Source: Treponema sp.
Lineage (GTDB): Bacteria > Spirochaetota > Spirochaetia > Treponematales > Breznakiellaceae
DNA: 44,374 nucleotides
NCBI GenBank assembly: GCA_009782555.1
Contig: WRIV01000017.1
Location: forward strand, 1-44,374
Direction: 5' to 3'
Position numbers and translations under genes: made by a program. Positions within the stretch are counted from its first letter, which is position 1. Each line of letters starts with the position of its first letter. The notes under the pieces were generated by a model. It searched no databases. It was not told where the DNA came from and saw nothing but the letters and a program-made list of their open reading frames with translations. Positions 1 to 8,013 of this stretch are shown piece by piece.

Positions 1-117
1 CCTGGTGATTATGGTGGAGGTGCCATACCCGATCCCTTTCCGAACTCGGAAGTCAAGCCCTCTAACGTCGATGGTACTGCGCCTCTAAGACGCGGGAGAG
101 TAGATAGTCGCCAGGCT
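1..117 (+). rRNA. rrf: 5S ribosomal RNA
   Basis: The first ~117 bases have the 5S layout: the 5' CCTGGTGAT pairs with the 3' GTCGCCAGG to close helix I, and the internal CCGAACTCGGAAGTCAAGC and GATGGTACTGC blocks are the usual conserved loops. Length fits a bacterial 5S; one or two 5' bases may lie before the window. It is followed within 10 bases by an intrinsic terminator, so it is the last gene of an rRNA operon whose 16S and 23S lie upstream. Confidence 0.95.
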
Positions 118-123
118 TTTTTC

Positions 124-162
124 ATAAAAACCCCCCGCTATAAAAGTAGGGGTTTTTTATGA
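124..162 (+). terminator. Intrinsic terminator of the rRNA operon
   Basis: CATAAAAACCCC and GGGGTTTTTTATG form a long stem around a short loop, with the T-run inside the 3' arm. The A-rich 5' arm makes it potentially bidirectional. It lies directly after 5S rRNA. Confidence 0.85.
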
Positions 163-347
163 AATTGGTCTTAAGAGGATCTAAGTGGTGTTTGTCCCGC
201 GAGGCTGGAAACAAAAAGAGGCTTGATGGCAAACACCAAAAGTAAAAAGAACAGCAGGTTTTTTTAACAATTAGATTAATCCTATTACAATCACCTCTCG
301 AAAAACTGCTCCTGTCCGGCGGACCGGAGAAAGTCAGTCAGCCCTGC

Positions 348-377
348 TTGTTTGATACCGCTCAAAACCGCTATAAT
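348..377 (+). promoter_or_regulatory. Promoter of the DEAD-box helicase gene
   Basis: A TTGTTT -35 box (348-353), an 18-base spacer and a perfect TATAAT -10 box (372-377) lie directly before the helicase ATG at 388. Transcription would start about 3-5 bases before the start codon and there is no Shine-Dalgarno sequence, so the message is probably leaderless or nearly so. The 225 bases between the 5S terminator and this promoter hold no gene, only a 9-bp inverted repeat (186-194 with 230-238). Confidence 0.6.
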
Positions 378-387
378 AAGTTGATTT

Positions 388-2088
388 ATGGAATTCAGCG
401 AGATCAATCTGCATCCGGATCTGAAGCGGGGCATAACCGATATGGGATACATTACCTGTATGCCCGTACAGGAACAGGTCCTGGCCAGCGCCTTTGGCGG
501 TGAAGATCTATATGTTCAATCCCAGACAGGGACAGGAAAAACAGCGGCCTTTTTGATTGTGATTTTTCAACGCCTCCTTGCTGAACCCATGCTGGGGGGA
601 AAGAAGGCGATTATCATGGTACCTACCAGGGAACTGGCAGTGCAGGTCGAAGAAGAAGCCAAGGCTTTGGGAAAATATCTGCCATTTAAGTCAGGAAGTT
701 TTTACGGCGGCGTTGGCTATGCCCAGCAGCAACGGCTCTTAAAAGACAATGTTCAAATTCTTGTGGGAACCCCGGGACGGGTGCTGGATTTGAACAAATC
801 GGGTCACATGAACCTTATGGACATTGCCTTTCTGGTGCTGGACGAAGCAGACCGGATGTTTGACATGGGCTTTTATCCCGACCTTCGAAAACTTATCCGG
901 GTGGTGCCCCCCGCAGATCGCCGTCAAACCATGCTTTTTAGCGCCACCCTCAATGCCTGGGTCAAAAATCTTGCCTGGGAATATACCAAAAATCCAAAGG
1001 AAATCGAAATAGAGCCGGAAACGGTAACCGTAGATGAAGTAGACCAAATCCTCTATCATGTGCCCAGCGAAGACAAAATGAAACTCCTCCTTGGAATTTT
1101 GGATCAGGAAAAACCCGAGAGCGCCATAATCTTTTGTAACACTAAGCGCTATGCGGAAATTGTTGCAAAGCGGCTTCGGATCAACGGCGTTGACTGCGAG
1201 TTTATTATCGGCGATCTTCCCCAGGTCAAACGGCTCAAGATCATTGATGATATCAAGGTTGGGCATACGCGTTTTCTTGTGGCCACCGATGTTGCCGCCC
1301 GGGGCTTGGATATCGAAGGTCTTGCCCTGGTGGTAAACTTCGATTTGCCCGTCGAGGCGGAAAATTATGTCCACCGTATTGGACGAACTGCCCGGGCGGG
1401 CAAGACCGGCAAGGCCGTTACCCTGGCCAGCGAGCAGGACGTTTATGAATTGCCGGACATCGAAAAATACATCGGAAAAAAAGTCCCCTCCCAAATTGCC
1501 GATGAATCCCTTTACGGCGAAGACAAGAGCGAAGGAGTCCGGATTAAGACCGATTATTATGATGATCGGCGAAGAGACGAGGGACCCAGAAGTGCCCGCC
1601 GGAGCAGCGGAAGGAGCCGTGATGGCGGAAGCGGCCGGGGTGATAAAAAACAGTCACCGGAAAAGAAACATCAAAACAGGGACCGGGCAGGCCGGAAGGG
1701 ATACAGTACGCCGACGGCTTCAGCAAAAACCAAGGGAACGGGACCGGCCCGCCAGGACCCGCCAAACCTCGCAGGGCTTCCCTTTGATGAACGGATGGCC
1801 TACTACAAAGAAAAATATGAGAGACAGGGAACCAATAAAAACAAACCGGCTATTTGGGAGAAAGGCCGCAAAGACCAAGGGCAAGGAGATCAAGGCCAGG
1901 AGAATCGAAGCAGGCGGAGTAAACACAGAAAATCCGCTCAGGCCGGCAGCAATATAAGTAAGCAAGCCGGTAATTCCGGATCACAGCCGATTGATCCAGG
2001 GATAACCGTTAATGCCCAAGCTTCAGCTTCAAAAGAAGAAAAGCAGGGTATCTTTGGAAAGTTTTTCGGGATTTTCAACAAGCAATGA
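388..2088 (+). CDS. DEAD-box ATP-dependent RNA helicase
   Basis: ATP-dependent RNA-unwinding enzyme of superfamily 2, cytoplasmic, with a likely role in ribosome assembly or RNA decay. All core motifs are visible: Q motif (about residues 20-30), SQTGTGKT Walker A (45-52), PTRELAVQ, GTPGR, DEAD (152-155), SAT (185-187), ARGLD (304-308) and HRIGRTARAG (329-338). From about residue 395 the protein is a long basic Arg/Gly/Ser/Gln-rich, low-complexity tail, typical of RhlE/RhlB-like proteins that use it for RNA binding. The tail ends in a short hydrophobic IFGKFFGIF stretch. Subtype (rhlB or rhlE) cannot be settled by eye. The stop overlaps the next start (ATGA), so it is translationally coupled to pgeF. 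The start is ATG 388, without an SD but just downstream of a good -10 box. Confidence 0.93.
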   Translation: MEFSEINLHPDLKRGITDMGYITCMPVQEQVLASAFGGEDLYVQSQTGTGKTAAFLIVIFQRLLAEPMLGGKKAIIMVPTRELAVQVEEEAKALGKYLPFKSGSFYGGVGYAQQQRLLKDNVQILVGTPGRVLDLNKSGHMNLMDIAFLVLDEADRMFDMGFYPDLRKLIRVVPPADRRQTMLFSATLNAWVKNLAWEYTKNPKEIEIEPETVTVDEVDQILYHVPSEDKMKLLLGILDQEKPESAIIFCNTKRYAEIVAKRLRINGVDCEFIIGDLPQVKRLKIIDDIKVGHTRFLVATDVAARGLDIEGLALVVNFDLPVEAENYVHRIGRTARAGKTGKAVTLASEQDVYELPDIEKYIGKKVPSQIADESLYGEDKSEGVRIKTDYYDDRRRDEGPRSARRSSGRSRDGGSGRGDKKQSPEKKHQNRDRAGRKGYSTPTASAKTKGTGPARQDPPNLAGLPFDERMAYYKEKYERQGTNKNKPAIWEKGRKDQGQGDQGQENRSRRSKHRKSAQAGSNISKQAGNSGSQPIDPGITVNAQASASKEEKQGIFGKFFGIFNKQ

Positions 2089-2942
2089 ATTTCTCCCTTT
2101 ATCCTTTTTCACTTAACTTTGAGAACGAACCGGCCGCCGCCAGTTTTCCCTTTGTCTTTGAAAATGAACCGGTGTTACAAATATCCCCCGGCAATGTTAC
2201 CGCACCCTCCTGCCTTATTACCGGGCGTTCCGCCGGGAACATGGCTTTTCGCAGGGCCCATGGTCCGGTACGGAGGGCTTTTTTTAAAACCCTCCATATT
2301 TCTCCGGAAAGAGTATACAGCCTTATCCAGGTTCATTCCCGTGATATATATGTTTTAAGCGAACCCGAAGGTTCTATGACATCTTACATTACGTTGCCGT
2401 CCCCCGATGCTTTTACACGGCGGGGAGACGGCATGGTAAGTTTTTCTTGCGGTACATTTCTTGCGGTTAGTGTGGCGGATTGTCTGCCGGTATTTTTGCT
2501 GGATACGAAAAACGGATATTTTGCGGTCCTCCATTCGGGTTGGAAAGGAACGGGCATTGTGGTAAAGGCTCTGGAAATCCTGCAAAAGAGGGGGGGCAGA
2601 CCGGAACAGATGGCCGCAGTCCTTGGCCCCTGTATCCAAAGCTGCTGCTACCGGGTGGATGAAGAACGAGCAAAGCTGTTTGAGGCGGAATTCGGTTCCA
2701 TGCCACTGGACGGTGATTCAGGTATAGATGAGTTTCCTTTGGGTCCGGTGACCCATAAGGATGATATCGGCTGGTACCTTGGACTCCAGGCAGCCAATGC
2801 CAGGCTGCTGGCCGCTGCGGGGGTACGGCACATCGCTTATTGCACGGACTGTACCTTCACCGATGAACGACTCGGCTCATACAGGCGGGAAGGAAGTTAC
2901 TCCTATACCCGGATGATGGCAATGGCCGGTGTTTTTAACTGA
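2085..2942 (+). CDS. pgeF: Purine nucleoside phosphorylase/laccase-domain protein (YfiH family)
   Basis: Member of the multicopper-polyphenol-oxidase-like family (DUF152/YfiH). Members are reported to act on purine nucleosides, and E. coli YfiH/PgeF edits misincorporated L-Ser in peptidoglycan precursors. The three metal ligands of the family are present: His84 in QVHSRD, Cys133 in ADCLPV and His150 in HSGWKG. The family blocks LGPCIQSCCYRVD and CTDCTFTDERLGSYRR follow. The 285-residue length is slightly above usual, with extra residues at the N-terminus. It overlaps the helicase stop by four bases, so the two are cotranscribed. Which activity applies here is inference. Confidence 0.85.
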   Translation: MNFSLYPFSLNFENEPAAASFPFVFENEPVLQISPGNVTAPSCLITGRSAGNMAFRRAHGPVRRAFFKTLHISPERVYSLIQVHSRDIYVLSEPEGSMTSYITLPSPDAFTRRGDGMVSFSCGTFLAVSVADCLPVFLLDTKNGYFAVLHSGWKGTGIVVKALEILQKRGGRPEQMAAVLGPCIQSCCYRVDEERAKLFEAEFGSMPLDGDSGIDEFPLGPVTHKDDIGWYLGLQAANARLLAAAGVRHIAYCTDCTFTDERLGSYRREGSYSYTRMMAMAGVFN

Positions 2943-3050
2943 ACTAAAGACTTTTTTTTTCCGTTATGGTATCAACATATCAAGTGCCTCCAGGAAGCAG
3001 TATGTGTATACGGGCTTTCGGCCAGCGAGCGCAGGGAAATTGTTATTATT

Positions 3051-3068
3051 TGCCGCTAGGAGGCGGCA
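3051..3068 (+). promoter_or_regulatory. Hairpin enclosing the argS ribosome-binding site
   Basis: TGCCGC (3051-3056) and GCGGCA (3063-3068) form a perfect 6-bp stem. Its loop, with the first stem base, carries the AGGAGG Shine-Dalgarno sequence (3058-3063). A near-identical block sits before the acyl-CoA synthetase gene at 5604-5631. It may modulate translation initiation, or be a dispersed short element. Confidence 0.45.
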
Positions 3069-3073
3069 TGAGC

Positions 3074-4930
3074 ATGGATTTTAAGGAAAGCTGGAAACAG
3101 ATAATTGCCGGAGAAATAAATACTCTGCTGGCCGAAATGGGAGCCAGTGAACGGATCGACCCTTCCGGCGTTACGGCGGAACTTCCTCCCAGACCCGGGA
3201 TGGGGGATATCGGTTTTCCCATGTTCGCTTATGCAAAACTACTCCGTAAAGGGCCGCCGCAGATCGCTGCAACGCTTGCCCAGCGGCTTGACACAGCAAG
3301 CGATGCTGCAGGCGGGAAAAGTGCAGCCGGAACAGCCAATGCGGAAGGCCCCTATGTAAATGTGCGGTTGGACCGGAGGAAGGCGGCGGCGGCGATCCTT
3401 ACGGAAATGCTGAATAAACCTGTGGGGCAGCCGCGAAATTGGGCGGCTTCGCAGGATTTTCTTCCAGAAGGGAAAAACCAGGCGCCCCGAATCATGGTGG
3501 AGTTTTCCAGTCCCAATACCAACAAGCCCCTTCACCTGGGGCATCTTCGCAACGATATCCTGGGGGAAAGTATCTCCCGAATTCTCACTGCCTGCGGAGC
3601 GGAAGTTCGCAAGGTATGCATCATCAACGATCGGGGAATCCATATCTGCAAATCCATGCTTGCCTATAAGGAACAGGGGGACGAAAAAACTCCTGAGTCA
3701 GCGGGGAAAAAGAGCGATCATTTTGTTGGGGACTGGTATGTAGCGTTCAGCAGGCAGCTCAAGGAAGAAACAGAAGAACTGATGAACAGCCAGAACCTGA
3801 AAAAAGACGAGGCCGAGGCCGCAGCGCCGGTCCTGTCCCGGGCCCAGGAACTGCTCCGTCTCTGGGAAAGAGGAGATGAGGAAACGGTTATTTTGTGGAA
3901 GAAGATGAATGACTGGACCATCGAGGGGATGAAAAAAACCTATGAACGGACAGGCATTTCATTCGATCAATATTATTTTGAAAGCGAAACCTATCTTAAG
4001 GGAAAAGAGGAAATTGGAAAGGGTCTTGAAAAAGGGATCTTTTATAAAAATTCCGACGGCGCTGTGATGGTAGATCTGGAAGCGGAAAAACTCGGAAAAA
4101 AAATTCTCCTCCGCAGTGACGGTACCTCCATCTATATTACCCAAGACATAGGACTTGCCATTTACCGGAACCGGGACTGGCCCTTTGACCGGCTGATCTA
4201 TGTGGTTGGTTCGGAGCAGCAGTACCATTTCAAGGTGCTGTTCGCCATTTTGGAAAAACTGGGATTCCCCTGGGCAAAAAATCTCTGCCATCTTTCCTAC
4301 GGCATGGTAAATCTGCCGGAGGGAAAAATGAAAAGCCGGGAAGGGATCGTGGTGGACGCCGACGATCTTATCGACAGTCTGCGGGATCTGGCCCTGGAAG
4401 AAATCCGGGAAAAGGAAAGGGAAGAAGCGGTGGGCAGCCCCCAGGAAACCGCCGAAAAGATCGCCCTGGGGGCCCTTCATTATTTTCTTCTTTCCGTGTC
4501 CCCCTTCAAAGACATGCTCTTTTGTCCCAAAGAAAGCCTTTCTTTTAACGGCAATACAGGACCCTATTTACAGTACATGGGAGCACGGATTTCATCCATG
4601 TTAAGAAAGACAGATGATTGTCCTTCAGAACCGGAGACAGCCGCAGACTACGAACTCCTCAACTCAGACACGGAATGGGATCTGTTAAAAACCCTGGCAG
4701 ACTACGATGAAGCAGTTTCAGCCGCCGCTTCTGCCATGGATCCTTCCCTTTTGGGAACATACCTTTACAATCTTTCCAAAGCCTTTAGCCGTTTTTATCA
4801 TGACTGTCCTATCTTGCAGGCGGAGACCCAGGAACTTTCCGCCGCCCGGCTGGATCTTGCCAGGGCGGTACTCAAGGTTCTAAAGAATGCCTTCTACCTT
4901 ATCTGCATACCATTTTTGGAAGTGATGTAG
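3074..4930 (+). CDS. argS: Arginyl-tRNA synthetase
   Basis: Class I aminoacyl-tRNA synthetase charging tRNA-Arg in the cytoplasm. It has an N-terminal tRNA-binding domain (about 1-110), the HIGH-type motif in NKPLHLGHLRN, and a KMSKS-equivalent GKMKSREGIVVDADDL of the variant KMKSREG kind. A C-terminal DALR anticodon-binding domain ends in FLEVM. Length of about 618 residues is within the family's range. An open frame extends up to 2966, but that N-terminal part is unlike ArgRS. I chose ATG 3074 because AGGAGG at 3058-3063 lies 10 bases upstream, the same spacing as in the twin element of the acyl-CoA synthetase; ATG 3068 (spacing 4) is the alternative. It is preceded by a 125-base gap after pgeF that contains a T-run. 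Confidence 0.95.
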   Translation: MDFKESWKQIIAGEINTLLAEMGASERIDPSGVTAELPPRPGMGDIGFPMFAYAKLLRKGPPQIAATLAQRLDTASDAAGGKSAAGTANAEGPYVNVRLDRRKAAAAILTEMLNKPVGQPRNWAASQDFLPEGKNQAPRIMVEFSSPNTNKPLHLGHLRNDILGESISRILTACGAEVRKVCIINDRGIHICKSMLAYKEQGDEKTPESAGKKSDHFVGDWYVAFSRQLKEETEELMNSQNLKKDEAEAAAPVLSRAQELLRLWERGDEETVILWKKMNDWTIEGMKKTYERTGISFDQYYFESETYLKGKEEIGKGLEKGIFYKNSDGAVMVDLEAEKLGKKILLRSDGTSIYITQDIGLAIYRNRDWPFDRLIYVVGSEQQYHFKVLFAILEKLGFPWAKNLCHLSYGMVNLPEGKMKSREGIVVDADDLIDSLRDLALEEIREKEREEAVGSPQETAEKIALGALHYFLLSVSPFKDMLFCPKESLSFNGNTGPYLQYMGARISSMLRKTDDCPSEPETAADYELLNSDTEWDLLKTLADYDEAVSAAASAMDPSLLGTYLYNLSKAFSRFYHDCPILQAETQELSAARLDLARAVLKVLKNAFYLICIPFLEVM

Positions 4931-4959
4931 AAAACGGCGCTGTCATTAAGGAGGACAAG

Positions 4960-5532
4960 ATGTCCATACAAGATTCGGAAGTACCGCAGGCCTCCCAGAT
5001 ACCTAGCCGGATCAGGGAACTTCGCGAAGACGAGGAAATCAGCGTCATTGATCTGGCCCGGGATATCGGGATCAGTGCCGAAGACTATGCAAAATATGAA
5101 TCGGGGGAATTGGACATTCCCATCAGTGTACTCTACAAAATCGCCGCATCCCTGGGAGTGGATCCCACGGTACTTCTGACCGGCGAGGATCCTCGGATGG
5201 AAAGCGCAGCGGTCTGCCGGGCCGGACAGGGAGTGCAGATAGAACGCTATCCGGGATATGAATTTTCCAGCCTGGCCTATAATTTTAAAGGCCGTACCCT
5301 TGAACCCCTCCTGGTATACCTGGATCCTTCCAAACCCGAGGCGGCCCAGGTAAGCCATGCCGGCCAGGAATTTAACTATGTCACGAAAGGAATGGTAAAG
5401 GTTACCGTGGAAAAAAGAGCCTACATTCTTGCCGCCGGGGATTCGATCTATTTTGATGCGAATCTTCCCCATGGACAGGCTGCGGTGGATGGCTCAGCGC
5501 AGTTTCTAACAATTATTCAGGAAAAGCCATGA
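4960..5532 (+). CDS. XRE-family transcriptional regulator with cupin sensor domain
   Basis: Cytoplasmic DNA-binding regulator of 190 residues. An XRE helix-turn-helix occupies about residues 15-70 (RIRELREDEEISVIDLARDIG onward, ending IAASLGVDP). A cupin_2 barrel occupies about 115-180, with the core FNYVTKGMVKVTVEKRAYILAAGDSIYFDANLPHG giving the Gly and His of the cupin motifs. A strong AAGGAGG SD precedes ATG 4960. The gene lies just upstream of an acyl-CoA synthetase, a frequent pairing in which the cupin is thought to sense a small ligand and control the synthetase. A 9-bp palindrome between the two is a plausible operator. The ligand is unknown. Confidence 0.85.
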   Translation: MSIQDSEVPQASQIPSRIRELREDEEISVIDLARDIGISAEDYAKYESGELDIPISVLYKIAASLGVDPTVLLTGEDPRMESAAVCRAGQGVQIERYPGYEFSSLAYNFKGRTLEPLLVYLDPSKPEAAQVSHAGQEFNYVTKGMVKVTVEKRAYILAAGDSIYFDANLPHGQAAVDGSAQFLTIIQEKP

Positions 5533-5548
5533 GAGCCTTCAGCCTGGG

Positions 5549-5569
5549 CTTGCGATCCTCGATCGCAAG
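5549..5569. promoter_or_regulatory. Perfect palindrome between regulator and synthetase genes
   Basis: CTTGCGATC and GATCGCAAG are perfect 9-base arms around a CTC loop. There is no T-run after it, so it is not a terminator. Its position between the XRE-cupin gene and its probable target suggests an operator or an mRNA processing hairpin; this is inference. Confidence 0.4.
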
Positions 5570-5625
5570 ATGATCACTATAAAAGCAAACCTTTGGTTTG
5601 AATGCTGCCAGGAGGCGGCTTGTGC

Positions 5626-7311
5626 ATGAACGAAATCCTTTCCCGCTTCCTTCCCCGGATTGACTTTGAAGATTACGAAGATTTTTTTGAAAACTACCGC
5701 TGCGAGGCGCCGGAAAATTTTAACTTTGCCTATGACGTGGTGGACGAATGGGCCCGCTTTGATCCCGGCAAACCGGCGCTCCTGTGGACAAACGATGAAG
5801 GAGTGATAAAACAATATAACTTCGGCGGTATGAAGCGCCTTTCCGATAAGGCTGCAAATGTGCTTTTATCTTTGGGAATTGCCAAAGGCGATGTGGTAAT
5901 GCTGATCCTTAAACAGCGCCCCGAAGTATGGGTGATGATGCTCGCCCTGGAAAAGATAGGTGCCGTTTGTATACCCGGAACCTACCAGCTAACTAAAAAA
6001 GACTTTGTTTATCGCTGCAACACTGCCGAGGTAAAAATGATCATTGCTGCAGACGATGAAGACCTTCTTTCCACGATTACAGCTTCACTCCCTGAGTGCG
6101 GAACAATTCAACACAAAGCAATCATTGGCCCGGTAATTCCTGCAGGTTTTATTGATTTACAAAAGGTCATTGATGAAGCTCCGGATCGTTTTTCTCCTCC
6201 CCCAGAGGGGACACGGCTTAGAGAACCGATGCTGATTTACTTTTCTTCGGGAACCACCGGTATGCCCAAGATGGTCCTCCACGATCACAGCCTTCCCCTG
6301 GGACACATTGTAACCGCCAAATACTGGCACGATGTTGAAAACGGCAAGGTCCATCTGACACAGACTGATTCGGGTTGGGCCAAATTCGCCTGGGGAAAAA
6401 TATACGGTCAATGGATCTGCGGAGCAGTGATCGGCGTTTACGACACGGAAAAATTCACCTCCCAGGGGTTTTTGGAAGCGATACAGCGCCTTAAACCGGC
6501 AACCCTTTGCGTCCCCGCGACCATCTACCGCTTCCTCATCAAAGAGGATCTTTCCGCCTATGATTTTAGCTTTATCAAAAGTGCGACCGTGGCGGGGGAG
6601 CCCCTGAGCCCGGAAGTGTATCATCAGATTAAAAACAAGACCGGCATGGAAATCCGGGAAGGTTTCGGCCAGTCCGAAACATCGGTGATGGCCGCCTGCT
6701 TTAAATGGCTTCCGGTACGGCCCGGTTCCATGGGTAAGCCCGCCCCCCTCTTCGGCCTGGATTTGCTCGATGAATCAGGGCGTTCCTGCGACGACGGCAT
6801 GGTGGGTAATATCAGCATTACCGCCGCGGGAGTTCCAGGCCTAAGTACCGGCGGCAATCCCATTCCGGGCCTGTTCCGGGGTTATTTGAAAGATGATGAA
6901 ATTACCGGCGCTTCCTGGTCAAACGGTTCCTACCGGACAGGGGACATGGCCTGGCGGGACGCCGAAGGATATTACTGGTTTGTGGGCCGCAATGACGATG
7001 TGATCAAATGTTCCGGTTACCGCATCGGTCCCTTCGAAGTGGAAAGTGCCCTTATGGAACATCCTTCGGTACTGGAATGCGCCGTTACCGCCGTTGCGGA
7101 TCCAATGCGCGGCCAGGTGGTTAAAGCAACTATTGTTTTGGCAAAAGGTTATGGGGGCTCAGAAGCACTTATCAAGGAACTGCAAAATCACGTTAAACGG
7201 GTTACAGCTCCCTACAAATACCCCAGAATAGTGGAATTTGTAAGCGAACTGCCCAAAACCATCAGCGGTAAGATACAGCGCAATGTGATACGGCAGCGGG
7301 ACGAAACATAA
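5626..7311 (+). CDS. AMP-dependent acyl-CoA synthetase
   Basis: ANL-superfamily enzyme that adenylates a carboxylic acid and transfers it to CoA, probably for medium-chain or branched acids. Visible motifs are the P-loop YFSSGTTGMPKMVLHDH, the A5-type GFGQSET, YRTGDMAW, the hinge FVGRNDDVIKCSGYRIGPFEVE, and the C-terminal PKTISGKIQR with the catalytic Lys. Length of 561 residues matches the ACSM-like subfamily. Start ATG 5626 follows AGGAGG (5610-5615) with spacing 10; the frame is open back to 5602, and TTG 5620 is possible. The SD lies in a GCTGCC/GGCGGC hairpin. It follows the XRE-cupin gene, its likely regulator, and is convergent with the receiver gene 15 bases on. The exact substrate cannot be read from the sequence. 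Confidence 0.9.
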   Translation: MNEILSRFLPRIDFEDYEDFFENYRCEAPENFNFAYDVVDEWARFDPGKPALLWTNDEGVIKQYNFGGMKRLSDKAANVLLSLGIAKGDVVMLILKQRPEVWVMMLALEKIGAVCIPGTYQLTKKDFVYRCNTAEVKMIIAADDEDLLSTITASLPECGTIQHKAIIGPVIPAGFIDLQKVIDEAPDRFSPPPEGTRLREPMLIYFSSGTTGMPKMVLHDHSLPLGHIVTAKYWHDVENGKVHLTQTDSGWAKFAWGKIYGQWICGAVIGVYDTEKFTSQGFLEAIQRLKPATLCVPATIYRFLIKEDLSAYDFSFIKSATVAGEPLSPEVYHQIKNKTGMEIREGFGQSETSVMAACFKWLPVRPGSMGKPAPLFGLDLLDESGRSCDDGMVGNISITAAGVPGLSTGGNPIPGLFRGYLKDDEITGASWSNGSYRTGDMAWRDAEGYYWFVGRNDDVIKCSGYRIGPFEVESALMEHPSVLECAVTAVADPMRGQVVKATIVLAKGYGGSEALIKELQNHVKRVTAPYKYPRIVEFVSELPKTISGKIQRNVIRQRDET

Positions 7312-7325
7312 AGTTTTGAAACAAG

Positions 7326-7760
7326 CTAAGCTATAAGGAATTTCTTCATTTTGGCATCAGGCATCGACGGTACCTTGTACCGCTTTAAACAAACATCAAT
7401 ACGTTTAAAAAGAAAATCCGGCTTATATGGTTTGTTGATATAGTCGACAGCCCCAAGGCTTAAGCCTTTTTCTTTATCAGAGGTTTCGGTAAGTCCGGTG
7501 AGGAAAATCACCGGAATATCTTTGGTCTGCGGTTTTGATTTGAGGTTTTTTATTGCTTCATATCCGTCCATTTCCGGCATTTCAATATCCAGCAGGATCA
7601 TGGCGGGGATAATGTTATCCAAAACCTGGAACATTTTTTCTGCTGAGTCAGCGGTTATGGCAATATATTGTTCAGAGAGAACATTTTGGCCAATAGAGAG
7701 GTTGGTAAGGCAATCATCTACCAATACGATCACCGCTTTGTTTTTCTGTTTGATCAACAT
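7326..7760 (-). CDS. Stand-alone response-regulator receiver protein
   Basis: CheY-like single-domain receiver of 144 residues. The acidic pocket is VDD near residues 13-15, the phospho-acceptor Asp is in MILLDIEMPEMDGYEA, the conserved Thr in FLTGLTE, and the switch Lys in DYINKPYKPDFL. There is no output domain, only about 20 residues after the receiver (KRYKVPSMPDAKMKKFLIA), so it should act by protein contact or as a phosphate sink. Transcribed away from the LytTR/kinase pair. A TATAAT-like -10 (complement of 7786-7791) lies 25 bases before the start. No cognate histidine kinase gene is adjacent on this strand. Confidence 0.88.
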   Translation of the reverse strand: MLIKQKNKAVIVLVDDCLTNLSIGQNVLSEQYIAITADSAEKMFQVLDNIIPAMILLDIEMPEMDGYEAIKNLKSKPQTKDIPVIFLTGLTETSDKEKGLSLGAVDYINKPYKPDFLFKRIDVCLKRYKVPSMPDAKMKKFLIA

Positions 7761-7823
7761 CTTTATCCCATCAAAAAACGCCGTAATTATATCTCTATAG
7801 CAGGCGGTTTAAAGGAACTCTGC

Positions 7824-7859
7824 ATGAAACATGATTTTTCCGGCATGAAATATGGCTAA
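7824..7859 (+). CDS. Possible 11-residue peptide or leader ORF
   Basis: ATG at 7824 with a good AAGGAA Shine-Dalgarno at 7812-7817 opens a frame encoding MKHDFSGMKYG and stopping at 7857-7859. The stop overlaps the first base pairs of a perfect 14-bp hairpin (7855-7886). It lies 155 bases before the LytTR regulator gene, on the same strand. Such a tiny ORF fused to a terminator-like hairpin resembles an attenuation leader or a short signalling peptide. It may equally be chance; nothing else supports translation. Confidence 0.3.
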   Translation: MKHDFSGMKYG

Positions 7860-7886
7860 AAATCCGCATCCGTGCGGATTTTTAGC
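7855..7886. terminator. Perfect 14-bp bidirectional terminator-like hairpin
   Basis: GCTAAAAATCCGCA, loop TCCG, TGCGGATTTTTAGC: a perfect stem with an A-run in the 5' arm and a T-run in the 3' arm, so it could terminate in either direction. It sits between the divergent receiver and LytTR genes, where no annotated upstream gene needs terminating on the plus strand. Confidence 0.6.
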
Positions 7887-7916
7887 TGAAGTTTTACCTG
7901 CGGCAAAACTTCAGCT
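7884..7916. repeat. Second perfect hairpin abutting the first
   Basis: AGCTGAAGTTTT (7884-7895) and AAAACTTCAGCT (7905-7916) form a perfect 12-bp stem with a 9-base loop. It shares its first three bases with the preceding hairpin, so both cannot be fully paired at once. A third, smaller hairpin (AGCCGAA...TTCGGCT, about 7969-7983) follows before the LytTR SD. Confidence 0.55.
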
Positions 7917-8013
7917 AAAGCCGTGGAAGCAGCGGCCTCCATGCCGCCAAAAACAGGCTTTTGCCTAGCCGAAATTCGGCTTTTGTGGTTAAAATAGTCC
8001 GGAGGAGGAGTGT

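Noticed and set aside
739-1494. Long minus-strand ORF of 251 codons
   Set aside because: Lies entirely antisense to the helicase core, whose motifs are intact, and its translation shows no domain or SD. It is shadow coding.
2966-3073. N-terminal extension of argS
   Set aside because: The 36 extra codons do not resemble ArgRS and no SD precedes 2966, while AGGAGG sits just before 3068/3074.
5571-5585. TGATCACTATAAAAG shared with the prp start region (14464-14478)
   Set aside because: A single 15-base match in 44 kb is within chance and the contexts differ.
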